From contig JAQEYU010000001.1 in assembly GCA_027692465.1 (NCBI GenBank), positions 372,001 through 436,000 on the forward strand: a stretch of 64,000 nucleotides of DNA. Reading direction: 5' to 3'. The position numbers were made by a program, and so were the translations under genes. The first letter of the stretch is position 1; every line of letters begins with the position of its first letter. This stretch comes from Enterococcaceae bacterium OF42-14pH9A. GTDB lineage: Bacteria > Bacillota > Bacilli > Lactobacillales > Enterococcaceae. The notes under the pieces are model-generated. The model had not been told where the DNA came from. It did not search any database and saw only the letters and a list, made by a program, of their open reading frames with translations. Of this stretch, positions 20,042 through 29,590 are shown in pieces.

Positions 20042-20770
20042 ATGAAATACGAAAATACATTGACAGCCCGCTTCATTATAAGAGAAAATCGATTTATCGC
20101 CCGTTGTCGTTTGGAAGACGGCAGCGAGGTAGTGGTCCATGTGAAAAATACCGGACGAGGAAAAGAAGTGTTGTTACCGGAGGCTTTGGTGGCACTGCAA
20201 TATTGTCCAAGTCCCAAACGAAAGACAAGTTATGATCTTCTAGCGGTCAAAAAAGGTGCTTTTTGGATCAACATTGATAGTCAACTGCCGAATAAACTGG
20301 CAAAAGAAGGGCTGCAGGAGGGAAAGATCCTGCTGCCGGGTCTTCGGGGGCAATTGACTCTGTTGAAACCGGAAGTACGGTTCGAGCATTCGAAGTTCGA
20401 TCTGTATTTTGAAACAGATGAACAGGAACATGGATTTATTGAAGTCAAAGGACTGACTTTGGAAAATCACGGAATCGGTGCTTTTCCCGACGCCCCCACG
20501 CTCCGCGGCCAAAAACACGTCAGGGAGCTGGCAGATGCCCAAAAAGCCGGTTACCACAGTTATGTTTTATTTATCGTTCAATTTGAAGAGATTCGTCTTG
20601 CAACGATTCATACCGGGATGCAACCGGCATTATTAGAGGAGCTCAAACGATCAGAAGCAGTCGGTGTACAGGTCTTGGCTTACAATTGCCGGGTTCGTCC
20701 CTCGGAGGTGACCGTGAAAGAAGCAGTTCCTTTTGAAGCGGATTATGCTTTTAGTGATCCTAATCTGTGA
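20042..20770 (+). CDS. sfsA: SfsA family protein
   Basis: 242-aa homologue of SfsA, a nuclease-fold DNA-binding protein first linked to maltose metabolism in E. coli; its Firmicute role is unclear. It has an OB-like N-terminal domain (about 1-80) and the restriction-endonuclease-like core with FDLYFE, GFIEVKGLTL (the D/E-x-K site) and FPDAPTLRGQKH. ATG at 20042 follows AGGTGAGGA. Confidence 0.93.
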   Translation: MKYENTLTARFIIRENRFIARCRLEDGSEVVVHVKNTGRGKEVLLPEALVALQYCPSPKRKTSYDLLAVKKGAFWINIDSQLPNKLAKEGLQEGKILLPGLRGQLTLLKPEVRFEHSKFDLYFETDEQEHGFIEVKGLTLENHGIGAFPDAPTLRGQKHVRELADAQKAGYHSYVLFIVQFEEIRLATIHTGMQPALLEELKRSEAVGVQVLAYNCRVRPSEVTVKEAVPFEADYAFSDPNL

Positions 20771-21073
20771 TTTTTTTGGTACGACACAAAAAGGGTGTTA
20801 ACAACAGCTTTTGCTCGGAGCTGACAGCTTGAGTCAACAGGGTGGCATGGGTTTAGAACTTGCTTTAAATACAATGACAACCCGGCTCAATCTGTCCAAT
20901 CCGTTCTGCTTACACCGCATAACTGTATTTTATTCTTTGCTTTCGGCAGGTAGGCACCCATTCGGATCTTTCCGAAGTGGTTTTCATACAAATACTAAAG
21001 CGCATAAGAATTTGGTTAAAATCATTGAGCTGTCGGGATATCGTGAATGTCCCGTAAAAAAGGAGGAAACAAA
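20771..21073. other. intergenic region sfsA to oxidoreductase
   Basis: About 300 bases; I see no credible gene, hairpin terminator or clear promoter, apart from the AGGAGG site at 21061. Confidence 0.4.
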
Positions 21074-22114
21074 ATGTTGAAACTTGGAGTAATCGGCACC
21101 AATTGGATTAGTCACCAGTTTGTACAAGCGGCAATCGAAAGCGGCCAATATCAGTTGGCTGCAGTGTATTCCCGTAAAGAAGCCACCGCTCGGAAATTCG
21201 GGGAGCAATATGCTGAGGATGTCACTTATTGGACCGATTTGGACCGCTTTTTGACAGAGGCGGAGCTGACTGTCGTTTATATCGCATCGCCGAACAGTCT
21301 GCACTACTCGCAGGCAAAAGCGGCGATGCTAAAAGGCAAGCATGTCATCGTTGAAAAACCGGCTTTTTCCAATCCCACCGAGATGGCAGATATCATCGAG
21401 TGTGCAAATGAAAAGCGGGTCTTTTATTTTGAAGCAGCCCGCAACCTGCACGAAAAAGCTTTCGATACAATTGCCGACTTTCTGCCGGTAAAAGATCATA
21501 TTCTGGGTGCCAACTTTACTTATATGAAGTATTCATCCCGCTATGATGCTGTCTTGGACGGAGCGGAGCCGAATATCTTTTCGCCGCATTTTTCCGGCGG
21601 TTCCCTTCAGGATTTGGGGATTTATCCTTTATATGCGGCGTTGGGCTGGTTCGGGATGCCTAGTGAAGTCCATTACTTTGCTCGGCGAATCGATACCGGT
21701 GTTGACGGTTTGGGAACAATCATCTTGCGCTATGACTTGTTTGATGTAACAATTCAGCAAGGAAAGATTGCCGACTCCTTCCTGCCTTCTGAGATTTATC
21801 TGGATGAAGGAACGCTGATTCTGAGCGGCATCAATGCTTTTGAATTTGCCGAATACTACGAGCGGGCCAGCGGTGCACGTAAAGAGCTGCCGATTGTTAC
21901 CCGTGATAATCCGATGGTGGAAGAAGCAGGAGCGTTTGCTGAGATTATGCGCCACCCGTCTGACCGTGATCGGGGGATACAGTATGAGGAATGGGTGGAG
22001 CTGTCTCGCAACGTCAATCAGGTGATCTACCGTTTGCGACAGCAAGCCGGTGTCGTATTTGATGCCGACTTGGATCAAACTATAGAAAATGAGGAAAGAC
22101 ATGGTTCAAACTAA
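21074..22114 (+). CDS. Gfo/Idh/MocA-family oxidoreductase
   Basis: Predicted NAD(P)-dependent sugar or inositol dehydrogenase of 346 aa. The N-terminal Rossmann fold has GVIGTNWIS (about 5-13) and the typical YIASPNSLHYSQAKAAMLKGKHVIVEKPAF block (EKP at about 96-98). The C-terminal domain starts near 125. The first glycine motif is GxxGTxxI instead of the more usual GxGxxG. ATG at 21074 has AGGAGG. Its last 14 bases overlap the helicase gene. Confidence 0.9.
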   Translation: MLKLGVIGTNWISHQFVQAAIESGQYQLAAVYSRKEATARKFGEQYAEDVTYWTDLDRFLTEAELTVVYIASPNSLHYSQAKAAMLKGKHVIVEKPAFSNPTEMADIIECANEKRVFYFEAARNLHEKAFDTIADFLPVKDHILGANFTYMKYSSRYDAVLDGAEPNIFSPHFSGGSLQDLGIYPLYAALGWFGMPSEVHYFARRIDTGVDGLGTIILRYDLFDVTIQQGKIADSFLPSEIYLDEGTLILSGINAFEFAEYYERASGARKELPIVTRDNPMVEEAGAFAEIMRHPSDRDRGIQYEEWVELSRNVNQVIYRLRQQAGVVFDADLDQTIENEERHGSN

Positions 22115-23381
22115 ACTCCCTGAAGTCTGGCAGAATCGCTGGCAGCAGGAATTTTCAGAGGCAACGGCTATTCAGGAACAGGTTTTTGCACCCTTAGCGG
22201 CGGGTGAAAATCTCGTGGGCATCTCGCCGACAGGTAGCGGCAAGACCATTGCCTATCTGCTGCCGTTACTGAATAACGTAGTCGCAGGAGCAGGTACGCA
22301 GCTGTTAATCGTTACTTCATCTCAGGAGCTGGCCATGCAGGTAACCGAAGTGGCCCGTATCTGGGGTAAAGACTTGGAGCTTTCGACCATTTCGCTGATC
22401 GGCGGTGCCAATCTGAAAAGACAATTGGAAAAATTGAAAGCCCGTCCGGAGATCATTGTCGGAACTCCGGGACGGCTGGTGGAATTGATGGACAGCCGCA
22501 AATTAAAGGCCCATCAAATCAAAAGCTGTGTCATGGATGAAGCAGACCAGCTTCTCAGTCAGGGAGCAAAACCATTGCTGCTGCGCCTGCTGAAGCATTT
22601 GAATCGAGACTGTCAACTGAGCTTTTTTTCGGCGACTGCTGATCAGGCACTGACCGAGATTCAGGAGATCGCACCGGCTGCGTTGAAGGTGATCGATGTG
22701 ACCGCAGAAGATCGCAGCAAGGGCACCATTGAACACAGTTACCTTTTGTGGCCGTCGCGAAAGAAAGTCGATGCCCTGCGACGAATTTTGAATCAGCCGG
22801 AGCAGCGCTGCCTGATTTTTTTCAATCAAGTGGCCGATCTGGGGGCGGCAGAAGAAAAACTGTTGTTCCACGGCTTACCGGTGGCTTCTCTGGCCTCTGA
22901 TCAGGGGAAAATCTTGCGTAAACAAGCATTGACAGCTTTTCGGGAAGGAAAACTGGTGGGATTGCTCAGCACAGACGTGGCCGCCCGAGGGTTGGATATT
23001 GAAGGACTGGACTTGGTAGTCAATTTTGATGTTCCGCCAGATGGCGCTTCTTATCTGCATCGCTCCGGACGTGTGGGCCGTATGGGTCGCAGTGGCCGGG
23101 TCGTTACGGTCATTGGTGAACACCAGTTGAGGGAACTGCAGAAAACGGTCAAAGGGACGGCTATTCAACTCAATGAAATCTATCTTCACAGCGGCCGTTT
23201 CCAAACGGAACGTCCGGAAAAAGAAACGGACGGAGCTGTCGCAGCCCCTAAACCAAAGAAAGTGTCAAAACAAACAGCCTCCGAGTCCTCTGTGTTACAC
23301 ACTGAACCTGTCAAACGATCGGTAAAGCGGGAAAAGGATCGAAAACGAAAGCAAAAAAACAAAGGAAAAAGGCGCAGCTGA
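22101..23381 (+). CDS. DEAD-box RNA helicase
   Basis: 426-aa ATP-dependent RNA helicase, probably of the small CshC/YfmL type used in ribosome assembly or cold adaptation. Motifs are SPTGSGKT (about 40-47), TPGRL, DEAD (about 145), SAT in FFSATADQ, and HRSGRVGRMGRSGR. It has a basic, Lys-rich tail (about 375-426) typical of RNA-binding extensions. The ATG at 22101 is preceded by GAGGAAAG and lies inside the upstream gene, so the two are probably one operon. Confidence 0.93.
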   Translation: MVQTKLPEVWQNRWQQEFSEATAIQEQVFAPLAAGENLVGISPTGSGKTIAYLLPLLNNVVAGAGTQLLIVTSSQELAMQVTEVARIWGKDLELSTISLIGGANLKRQLEKLKARPEIIVGTPGRLVELMDSRKLKAHQIKSCVMDEADQLLSQGAKPLLLRLLKHLNRDCQLSFFSATADQALTEIQEIAPAALKVIDVTAEDRSKGTIEHSYLLWPSRKKVDALRRILNQPEQRCLIFFNQVADLGAAEEKLLFHGLPVASLASDQGKILRKQALTAFREGKLVGLLSTDVAARGLDIEGLDLVVNFDVPPDGASYLHRSGRVGRMGRSGRVVTVIGEHQLRELQKTVKGTAIQLNEIYLHSGRFQTERPEKETDGAVAAPKPKKVSKQTASESSVLHTEPVKRSVKREKDRKRKQKNKGKRRS

Positions 23382-23392
23382 TGCGCCTTTTT
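23366..23392 (+). terminator. terminator of the DEAD-helicase gene
   Basis: GGCGCA / TGCGCC hairpin with A and T runs, overlapping the stop codon. Confidence 0.85.
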
Positions 23393-23395
23393 CAG

Positions 23396-23425
23396 TTGAA
23401 AAAAACAATTATCCGGTGATACAAT
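23396..23425 (+). promoter_or_regulatory. promoter of the LevR-type regulator
   Basis: TTGAAA (23396-23401) and TACAAT (23420-23425), spacer 18. An ACTGTGTAATG motif at about 23516 resembles the CAGTGTGTAA repeats upstream of the PTS operon. Confidence 0.55.
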
Positions 23426-23551
23426 CGATGCTTTTTCTTTGCCGATGGCTGTTTCATTTCTGTAAAGAACAAAAAGAGTGCATTCTTCCACACACAGTCC
23501 AGCTGTGTTAAAATTACTGTGTAATGAGACGGTTCCATGAAGGAGATAACC

Positions 23552-26269
23552 ATGAATTCAAGGAAAGAAGAAATCCTGCGGACGCTGGAGATGCGCAAAC
23601 AGGGGATGACAGCGGTTCAAATGGCGGAGCTTTTACATATCGATCGCAGCAATATCAGCCGCTATCTGAACGAATTGGCAAAAGAAAAACGGGTCCGAAA
23701 AACCACCGGCCGACCAGTGATCTATGAACCATTGACCGAAGAAGAAGTCCATGTAGATACCTCGTCGACAGTCTCCTTTGATACTCTGGTAGGAGTGGAA
23801 GGCTCGTTAAAAGTGGCTGTTCAACAGGCCAAGGCGGCCATTTTATATCCCCCAAGAGGCCTGCACACGATTGTTTTCGGGGAGACCGGTACCGGGAAAT
23901 CGCTTTTTGCCGAATGCATGTATCAATTTGCCCTGAAGTCCCATTCTGTCGAGCCAGATGCCCCTTTTGTGTCATTTAACTGTGCAGATTATGCACAAAA
24001 TCCACAGCTGCTGTTCGGCCATATCTTCGGGATCAAAAAAGGGGCCTATACCGGCGCCGAAAATAACAGTCCCGGTCTGATCGCCAAGGCTGACGGAGGG
24101 ATTTTATTTCTGGATGAGATCCATCGATTGCCGCCGGAAGGGCAAGAGATGCTTTTTACGTTTATTGACAAGGGGATTTATCGGCCGTTGGGTGAGAGCT
24201 CTCAGACTTATGATGCTTCCGTGCAGATCATCGGCGCTACTACTGAGTCCTCGGATAATTTTCTGACTACATTCAACCGGCGGATCCCAGTCTCCATCAC
24301 GATGCCGAGCCTGACCGAGCGTTCGCTGGATGAGCGTTATGAGATCATCACCTTGTTCATCAAACAAGAAGCCAACCGTCTGATTCAGCGTATCGAGGTG
24401 GAAAAAGAGGCGATCCTGGCCTTTATGCTTTACGAGGCAGAGGGCAATATCGGTCAGGTGAAGCGGGATTTGAAGCTGGTTTGTGCCAAAGCTTTTCTCC
24501 ATTACCGCACACACAATCAGCAGAGTCTGCTGATCCGCAAAGAAGACTGTTCCCTGCAGGTACAAAAAGGGCTGTTGAAGGTCAAGGAATTGGCGGACCG
24601 TCTGGATAAGTTTTTAGAAGGTAAAGGAGAATACCTGAGTTTTGAGCCGGGAGAAGCAGAAGTCGTCTGGTCGCAAGATCCCGAGCGAAACATGCAGGTT
24701 TATAATGCCATCGAAGAAAAAGTGTCCGATTTGACGGAGACCGGTGTGGCTACCATTGATCTGGAAAAGCTGATCATGAAGGATGTAGATGCCTATTTTG
24801 AAACTTACGTGGAACAATTAGCGGAACATTCTATCCATAAAGACCTGCTGCCCCCTGAGCTGTGGCGGCTCACCAATAAGTTATATGATATTGCCCAAAA
24901 GCGCTTAGATAGACAATTCAATGAAAAAGCCCGCTTTGCTTTTGCTCTGCACTTGCAAAGCACGATCGAGCGGCTGCATGATGGTCATCCGATCGTACAT
25001 CCCGACCTCAACAATGTCCGCAAACATCTGAAAAAAGAATTCCAGGTGGCGTTGGATCTTTCTTCTATAATAGAAGAAGAGTGTCAAATCGAGATCCCTT
25101 TTGATGAGATCGGCTTCATCAGCATGTTTTTGTCGATCCAAGTTTGCGATACCGGAAAGTCCATCGAGCAGGGCGTCGAGGTGGTAGTTCTGATGCACGG
25201 CAAAGCAACAGCGACCAGTATGTTAGAAGCGGCCCAAGAGCTGTTGGGATCAAAAAACGGGCATGGAATGAATATGCGTTTGGATATGGAAGTCCAAGAA
25301 ATGTATCGTCAGCTGCTGGAGCACGTTTCGGAAAACAAAGAGCGACTGAACAACGGCCTGCTGCTGCTGACGGATATGGGTTCTTTGAATTCGTTTGCGG
25401 ATTTGATCTATAAAGAAACCGGTATCCGTACCAAAGCGATCTCCATGACCAGTACGATGATCGTGGTAGAAGCTCTGCGGATGTCGGATATCGGCCGCAG
25501 CCTGGAAGACATCTACCAAAACATCATGCAGTCTTTCCGTTCCATCATTCGAGAAAACAGTCATTTGCCGATTAATGATGCAAAACTTAAAAAAGCGGTG
25601 GTAGTGACCTGTTTTACCGGAGAAGGTGTCGCCAATAAACTGTATAAACGAATTGAGCCTATTGTTGATCAGCGGGCGGTTGAGATCATTCAGATGCAGT
25701 TTATCGAGCGGGAAGTATTTATCCAGCATATCGACTCTCTCTTGGAAGAATATGAGATCAAAGCGATCTGTGGTACCGTCGAGATTGAGTATCAGAACAT
25801 TCCCTTCTTTTCAGCTTATGAAGTCTTTGATAACGAACGGATCAAAGTACTTCAGCGGGTGATCTCTGATGAAGTACCGATGAAAAAAATTGTCGCTTCA
25901 CTGCAAAATACATTGACTGAGATCGCTGATGTCGCCGGTTTGATGAAGAAACTGCAGCGGACCTTGCGTTCAATCCAAGAACAGATGCACGCAGTCGTTG
26001 AACCCAGTGTTGAAGCCGGGATTTTGGTGCATGTGGCTTTTCTGATTGACGGTCTGATGAAAGGAGAACCCACCCGCCGTTTTAAAGACCTGCCAGCTTT
26101 CGTCAAGAAATACCGGTTGGAGAACGATTTGGTGACTACCAATCTGATGCCGCTGGAAAAGGAATTCGATTTTCAATTACCGGAAGACGAAATTGCCTTT
26201 TTGACCCAGATGTTGTTGGAAAACAAATTGCAATCTCCCTTTACCTTTACACAGAATATCAGTGTGTAA
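23552..26269 (+). CDS. LevR/ManR-type sigma-54 activator with PRD and PTS domains
   Basis: 905-aa transcriptional activator of PTS operons. Order of parts: N-terminal winged helix (about 1-55), AAA+ sigma-54 interaction domain with Walker A GETGTGKS (about 110) and the sigma-54 contact loop GAYTGA (about 164, Y variant of GAFTGA), PRD1 (about 430-540), EIIA-Man-like domain (VVVLMHGKATATSM), EIIB-Gat-like domain (AVVVTCFTGEG), PRD2 near the C terminus. Activity is set by PTS phosphorylation. ATG at 23552 follows AAGGAGAT. The target is almost certainly the sigma-54 promoter and PTS genes just downstream. Confidence 0.94.
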   Translation: MNSRKEEILRTLEMRKQGMTAVQMAELLHIDRSNISRYLNELAKEKRVRKTTGRPVIYEPLTEEEVHVDTSSTVSFDTLVGVEGSLKVAVQQAKAAILYPPRGLHTIVFGETGTGKSLFAECMYQFALKSHSVEPDAPFVSFNCADYAQNPQLLFGHIFGIKKGAYTGAENNSPGLIAKADGGILFLDEIHRLPPEGQEMLFTFIDKGIYRPLGESSQTYDASVQIIGATTESSDNFLTTFNRRIPVSITMPSLTERSLDERYEIITLFIKQEANRLIQRIEVEKEAILAFMLYEAEGNIGQVKRDLKLVCAKAFLHYRTHNQQSLLIRKEDCSLQVQKGLLKVKELADRLDKFLEGKGEYLSFEPGEAEVVWSQDPERNMQVYNAIEEKVSDLTETGVATIDLEKLIMKDVDAYFETYVEQLAEHSIHKDLLPPELWRLTNKLYDIAQKRLDRQFNEKARFAFALHLQSTIERLHDGHPIVHPDLNNVRKHLKKEFQVALDLSSIIEEECQIEIPFDEIGFISMFLSIQVCDTGKSIEQGVEVVVLMHGKATATSMLEAAQELLGSKNGHGMNMRLDMEVQEMYRQLLEHVSENKERLNNGLLLLTDMGSLNSFADLIYKETGIRTKAISMTSTMIVVEALRMSDIGRSLEDIYQNIMQSFRSIIRENSHLPINDAKLKKAVVVTCFTGEGVANKLYKRIEPIVDQRAVEIIQMQFIEREVFIQHIDSLLEEYEIKAICGTVEIEYQNIPFFSAYEVFDNERIKVLQRVISDEVPMKKIVASLQNTLTEIADVAGLMKKLQRTLRSIQEQMHAVVEPSVEAGILVHVAFLIDGLMKGEPTRRFKDLPAFVKKYRLENDLVTTNLMPLEKEFDFQLPEDEIAFLTQMLLENKLQSPFTFTQNISV

Positions 26270-26291
26270 GTGAAAAATGCGCAGTGTGTAA
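26260..26291 (+). promoter_or_regulatory. putative upstream activator sites (two CAGTGTGTAA repeats)
   Basis: CAGTGTGTAA occurs at 26260-26269 and 26282-26291, a 22-base period (about two helical turns), 66-97 bases upstream of the sigma-54 promoter. This is a plausible binding site of the activator; inference only. Confidence 0.45.
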
Positions 26292-26302
26292 CGTAATGGT
26301 CT

Positions 26303-26342
26303 AGAGCGAAACCTTGATTTAGCAAGGTTTCGCTCTTTTTTT
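26303..26342 (+). terminator. terminator of the LevR-type regulator
   Basis: AGAGCGAAACCTTG / CAAGGTTTCGCTCT perfect hairpin plus T run. Confidence 0.92.
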
Positions 26343-26356
26343 AAGGAATTCTAAAG

Positions 26357-26374
26357 TTGGCACGCTTTTTGCAT
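26357..26374 (+). promoter_or_regulatory. sigma-54 (-24/-12) promoter of the PTS operon
   Basis: TTGGCAC followed by TTTTTGCA places GG (26359-26360) and GC (26371-26372) ten bases apart, the defining sigma-54 spacing. It sits 41 bases upstream of the EIIB start and directly behind a sigma-54 activator gene. Confidence 0.93.
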
Positions 26375-26414
26375 TATAAATAAGTGTAAGTAATCTTAGA
26401 AAGGAGTGAGATGA

Positions 26415-26735
26415 ATGGCGAAGAAAACAATCATGTTGGTTTGTTCTGCTGGAATGAGCACCAGTCTTTTGGTAACTAAAATGCAGAAGGCTGCCGAAGC
26501 AAAAGGTGTGGATGCAGATATTTTTGCAGTTTCTGCTTCTGATGCGGACAACAGCTTGGAGGAAAAAGACGTCAATGTACTGCTTTTGGGTCCTCAAGTC
26601 CGTTTCATGAAATCTCAGTTTGAACAAAAACTGGCGCCGAAAGGCATTCCATTGGATGTCATCAACATGGCAGACTACGGGATGATGAACGGCGAAAAAG
26701 TTTTGGAACAAGCTGAAAAACTGATGGGCGAATAG
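26415..26735 (+). CDS. PTS lactose/cellobiose-type EIIB
   Basis: 106-aa cytoplasmic phosphocarrier that passes phosphate from EIIA to the incoming sugar. The N-terminal loop LVCSAGMSTSLL contains the phosphorylation cysteine (about Cys10). First gene of the sigma-54 operon EIIB-EIIA-EIIC. The family covers cellobiose, chitobiose and lactose systems; cellobiose or a related beta-glucoside is the best guess. Confidence 0.95.
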   Translation: MAKKTIMLVCSAGMSTSLLVTKMQKAAEAKGVDADIFAVSASDADNSLEEKDVNVLLLGPQVRFMKSQFEQKLAPKGIPLDVINMADYGMMNGEKVLEQAEKLMGE

Positions 26736-26799
26736 TATCGTTCACAGGGGTCGGAGGCAAGTTCTACGATCCGGCAAAATTATTTAGGAGGAATTTCAC

Positions 26800-27120
26800 G
26801 TGGAAGATCAACCAAACTTGGAAGCCATCATGGGCTTGATCATGTATGGCGGTAACGCAAAAAGTGACGCGATGGAGGCTATCCAAGCCGCAAAACAAGG
26901 AGATTTCGAACTGGCTGATCAAAAGGTCGCCGATGCTGAAAAATCTTTGACTGAAGCCCATCATGCCCAAACAGGTATGTTGACACAGGAAGCACAAGGC
27001 AACCATGTGCAAGTAACTCTTTTGACTGTACACAGCCAAGACCACTTGATGACTGCCATCGCCTTTACAGACTTGGCAAAAGAGATCATTGATTTGTACC
27101 GTCGTATCGACGCGGAATAA
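26800..27120 (+). CDS. PTS lactose/cellobiose-type EIIA
   Basis: 106-aa helical phosphocarrier of the lactose/cellobiose class; the phosphorylation histidine is His78 in TVHSQDHLMTA. It starts with GTG at 26800, preceded by TAGGAGGAATTTCAC. Lies 64 bases after EIIB. Confidence 0.95.
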   Translation: MEDQPNLEAIMGLIMYGGNAKSDAMEAIQAAKQGDFELADQKVADAEKSLTEAHHAQTGMLTQEAQGNHVQVTLLTVHSQDHLMTAIAFTDLAKEIIDLYRRIDAE

Positions 27121-27296
27121 GCGATTGTTCCGTACTGGGTGGCTTAGAGCCGCAGATCTTTAAAAAAGAATATGTGCCGTCTCTATGCTCACCTAATGGA
27201 AAGTGCGATTGTTGGTTATCGTATTTTCATGACCTGTGATATGAAGAAGCGATTCTTTCATATAAAAATGGTTTTTCATAATTAGGAGGGAAAAAA

Positions 27297-28775
27297 ATGA
27301 ACGGATTAACAGCTTGGATGGAAAAACACATCCTCCCGATAGCTGCGAAAATCGGTGCGCAACGCCACTTGGTTGCTCTTCGTGACGCCTTTATCGGAAC
27401 AATGCCAGCAACAATGGCCGGTGCGGTCGCCGTAATGATCAACGCTATTATTCGAGATTTGCCGACACAGTTTATCAAGGGATATGACGGGAATACAATT
27501 CCGGTTATTCGCGAAATTATCGGTGTCAACGGTTATGTATGGAATGGTACTTTGGCTGTCGCCGGTATCGTCTTTGCCTTTTCATGGGGCTTCAACTTGG
27601 CTCGTGCTTATAAGGTAAATGACTTGGCCGGTGGTGTCGTAGCGATTGCCGCATACTTGCAAGGGGTACAATTCTCTGCTCCTGCAACTGTTCAAGTTGA
27701 ACAAGGCAAATTGACTGCCGACGCTTTGAAAACATTGGGTGACGCGGGTTCTGTTGTTGGTACTGCCGACGTAACAGATGCTGTTACCGGTAATGTGAGT
27801 CACTTTGATACCATCACCAACAATGCGTGGGGCTGGTTGAAACTGGATCACTTGAATGCCAACGGGTACTTCACGATCATGATCATGGGTGCTATCGCTG
27901 TTATCATCTATGCAAAATTGATGCAAAAGAACATCACTATCAAATTGCCTGATTCAGTACCGCCAGCAGTATCCAACGCTTTTGCTGCGATCTTGCCGGC
28001 TGCGATCGGTTTGTACACTGTAGCAATCATCAACTTCATCGTTGGTAAAGTGACAAATGGTCAACTGTTGATCGACTTGATCCAAAAATACATCGCAGAA
28101 CCATTCTTGGGAGCTTCTCAAGGGTTCGGTATCTTGGTAGTCGTTCAATTGCTGATTCAAATTCTGTGGTTCTTCGGTATCCACGGTACGAACGTAATGT
28201 CTCCGGTACTGGAAGGTATCTGGGGTGTTGCTCAGCTGAAAAACATCAACATCTTCCAAGAAGGTTACAACGGTAAAAAAGGTGTTGAAGCAGTTGTTGA
28301 CGCTGTTAAAGACGGCAAAGCATACAACTGGGTACGTGGTTCATTTGACGTTTACACGATGTTCGGCGGTTCCGGCGGTACTATCGTATTACTGATCGCG
28401 ATCTTCCTGTTCTCAAAACGTGCAGACTATCTGACAGTAGCAAAACTGTCTATCGGACCTGGTATCTTCAACATCAATGAACCGGTTATGTTCGGTATGC
28501 CAATCGTATTGAACGCGATCTTCTTCATCCCGTTCATCATCGCTCCAATCGTAACAACTGGTATCGGTTACTTGGCAACTGTTTCCGGGTTTGTTGCGCC
28601 GGTATCTCAACAAGTTGTCTGGGTAGTTCCACCAATCTTGATGTCATTCTTGGCTACGATGGACTGGAAAGCCCCTATCGTGACCTTGGTATGTATGATC
28701 GTTGCCTTCTTCATCTGGCTGCCATTTGTAATTTCTGCGAACAAATTGGATCCGGCTTTGGGCGAAGACAAATAA
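27297..28775 (+). CDS. PTS cellobiose-type EIIC permease
   Basis: 492-aa membrane permease of the lactose/cellobiose class with about ten hydrophobic segments. Signatures include the N-terminal ALRDAFIGTMPATMAGAVAV, the FGIHGTNVMSPVLEG loop (sugar binding) and NINEPVMFGMPIVLN. It is longer than many 430-450-aa homologues because of a hydrophilic stretch at about 122-180. ATG at 27297 follows TAGGAGGG. The 176 bases after EIIA hold no gene. Confidence 0.94.
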   Translation: MNGLTAWMEKHILPIAAKIGAQRHLVALRDAFIGTMPATMAGAVAVMINAIIRDLPTQFIKGYDGNTIPVIREIIGVNGYVWNGTLAVAGIVFAFSWGFNLARAYKVNDLAGGVVAIAAYLQGVQFSAPATVQVEQGKLTADALKTLGDAGSVVGTADVTDAVTGNVSHFDTITNNAWGWLKLDHLNANGYFTIMIMGAIAVIIYAKLMQKNITIKLPDSVPPAVSNAFAAILPAAIGLYTVAIINFIVGKVTNGQLLIDLIQKYIAEPFLGASQGFGILVVVQLLIQILWFFGIHGTNVMSPVLEGIWGVAQLKNINIFQEGYNGKKGVEAVVDAVKDGKAYNWVRGSFDVYTMFGGSGGTIVLLIAIFLFSKRADYLTVAKLSIGPGIFNINEPVMFGMPIVLNAIFFIPFIIAPIVTTGIGYLATVSGFVAPVSQQVVWVVPPILMSFLATMDWKAPIVTLVCMIVAFFIWLPFVISANKLDPALGEDK

Positions 28776-28795
28776 AATTCATTCGTATAATCGGG

Positions 28796-28836
28796 AACTA
28801 CCGTCGCTTCCAAAGAGGCGGTGGTAGTTTCTTTTT
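28796..28836 (+). terminator. terminator after EIIC
   Basis: AACTACC...GGTAGTT arms with an inner stem and CTTTTT. Confidence 0.8.
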
Positions 28837-29121
28837 AAATGAAAATCCACGGTATTGGAATTCATAGAAGATTTACTATACACTGTACATAGTAGAAGGT
28901 GTGGCTGGAAATGCTATTTAGAATTTGGATTTGGAGGGCTTTTCGGAATCGGTGCAATGCAAGTTTATGGGATTTATAAGTGTGCATTTGCAGCGGGATT
29001 GCGGTGAAAAAAGCTCAGTTGTCCAAGCTTGGCGGATTCAGAAATATCCACCCACTGCTCGGGGTATATCATTTTTTTGAGCAGACTATGATCAAAATTT
29101 ATAAAACGAGGAGGAATAAAA
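28837..29121. other. intergenic region before the DUF3284 cluster
   Basis: About 285 bases, no gene seen. It contains the palindrome TACTAT-N9-ATAGTA at about 28871-28892, a possible operator, and a CTGCTC...GAGCAG hairpin near 29055-29085. Confidence 0.45.
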
Positions 29122-29340
29122 ATGATCTCAATTGCAAGTGCGATGCAACAAGATGAAATCAAAGAATTACTGAACAATTATACAGGTGGCGAATTTACCT
29201 ATACTTTCAAAGAAAAACAAGGGATCAAACTGATTTTTGATGTCACAGGAGATCCAGCTGAAGCAGCAGCAGCAGCTAAAAAGATGATTAAGGCTCAACC
29301 TTGGGGTGCAGTATTGTACCTGCAGGCAGCAGCACTTTGA
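29122..29340 (+). CDS. small uncharacterised protein (72 aa) of the DUF3284 cluster
   Basis: Unknown function. AGGAGG lies well placed before the ATG at 29122. It has no membrane segment; the sequence alternates short strands and an Ala-rich helix (AEAAAAAKKMIKAQ) and could be a small alpha/beta domain. It is the first of three closely spaced genes directly after the PTS operon, which suggests a linked accessory role. Confidence 0.75.
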   Translation: MISIASAMQQDEIKELLNNYTGGEFTYTFKEKQGIKLIFDVTGDPAEAAAAAKKMIKAQPWGAVLYLQAAAL

Positions 29341-29383
29341 TGCTGGATCACTACACCCAAGTATCATGAGAAGGGGTTAAGTA

Positions 29384-29590
29384 ATGGATAAATATGGGCT
29401 CAGTTTGATTGCCATCGGATTGCTGGTTTTGGTTTACAGTATGAATCCCAACAATGTTAATTGGAACTGGGAAGCAATCTCTACCGCGGTTACGTTGATT
29501 GTGGTCGGTCTGCTGCTTTTCAGAAAAGGTATCAAGAACAATAAAGCAAAGGAAGGAGACGCCAAGAGTGATCATCGAAAAAGAACTTAA
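29384..29590 (+). CDS. small two-helix membrane protein (68 aa)
   Basis: Two hydrophobic segments (about 5-20 and 32-48) joined by a short polar loop, with a Lys-rich tail. ATG follows AAGGGG. The last 23 bases overlap the DUF3284 gene in another frame, so translation is likely coupled. No family recognised. Confidence 0.7.
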   Translation: MDKYGLSLIAIGLLVLVYSMNPNNVNWNWEAISTAVTLIVVGLLLFRKGIKNNKAKEGDAKSDHRKRT

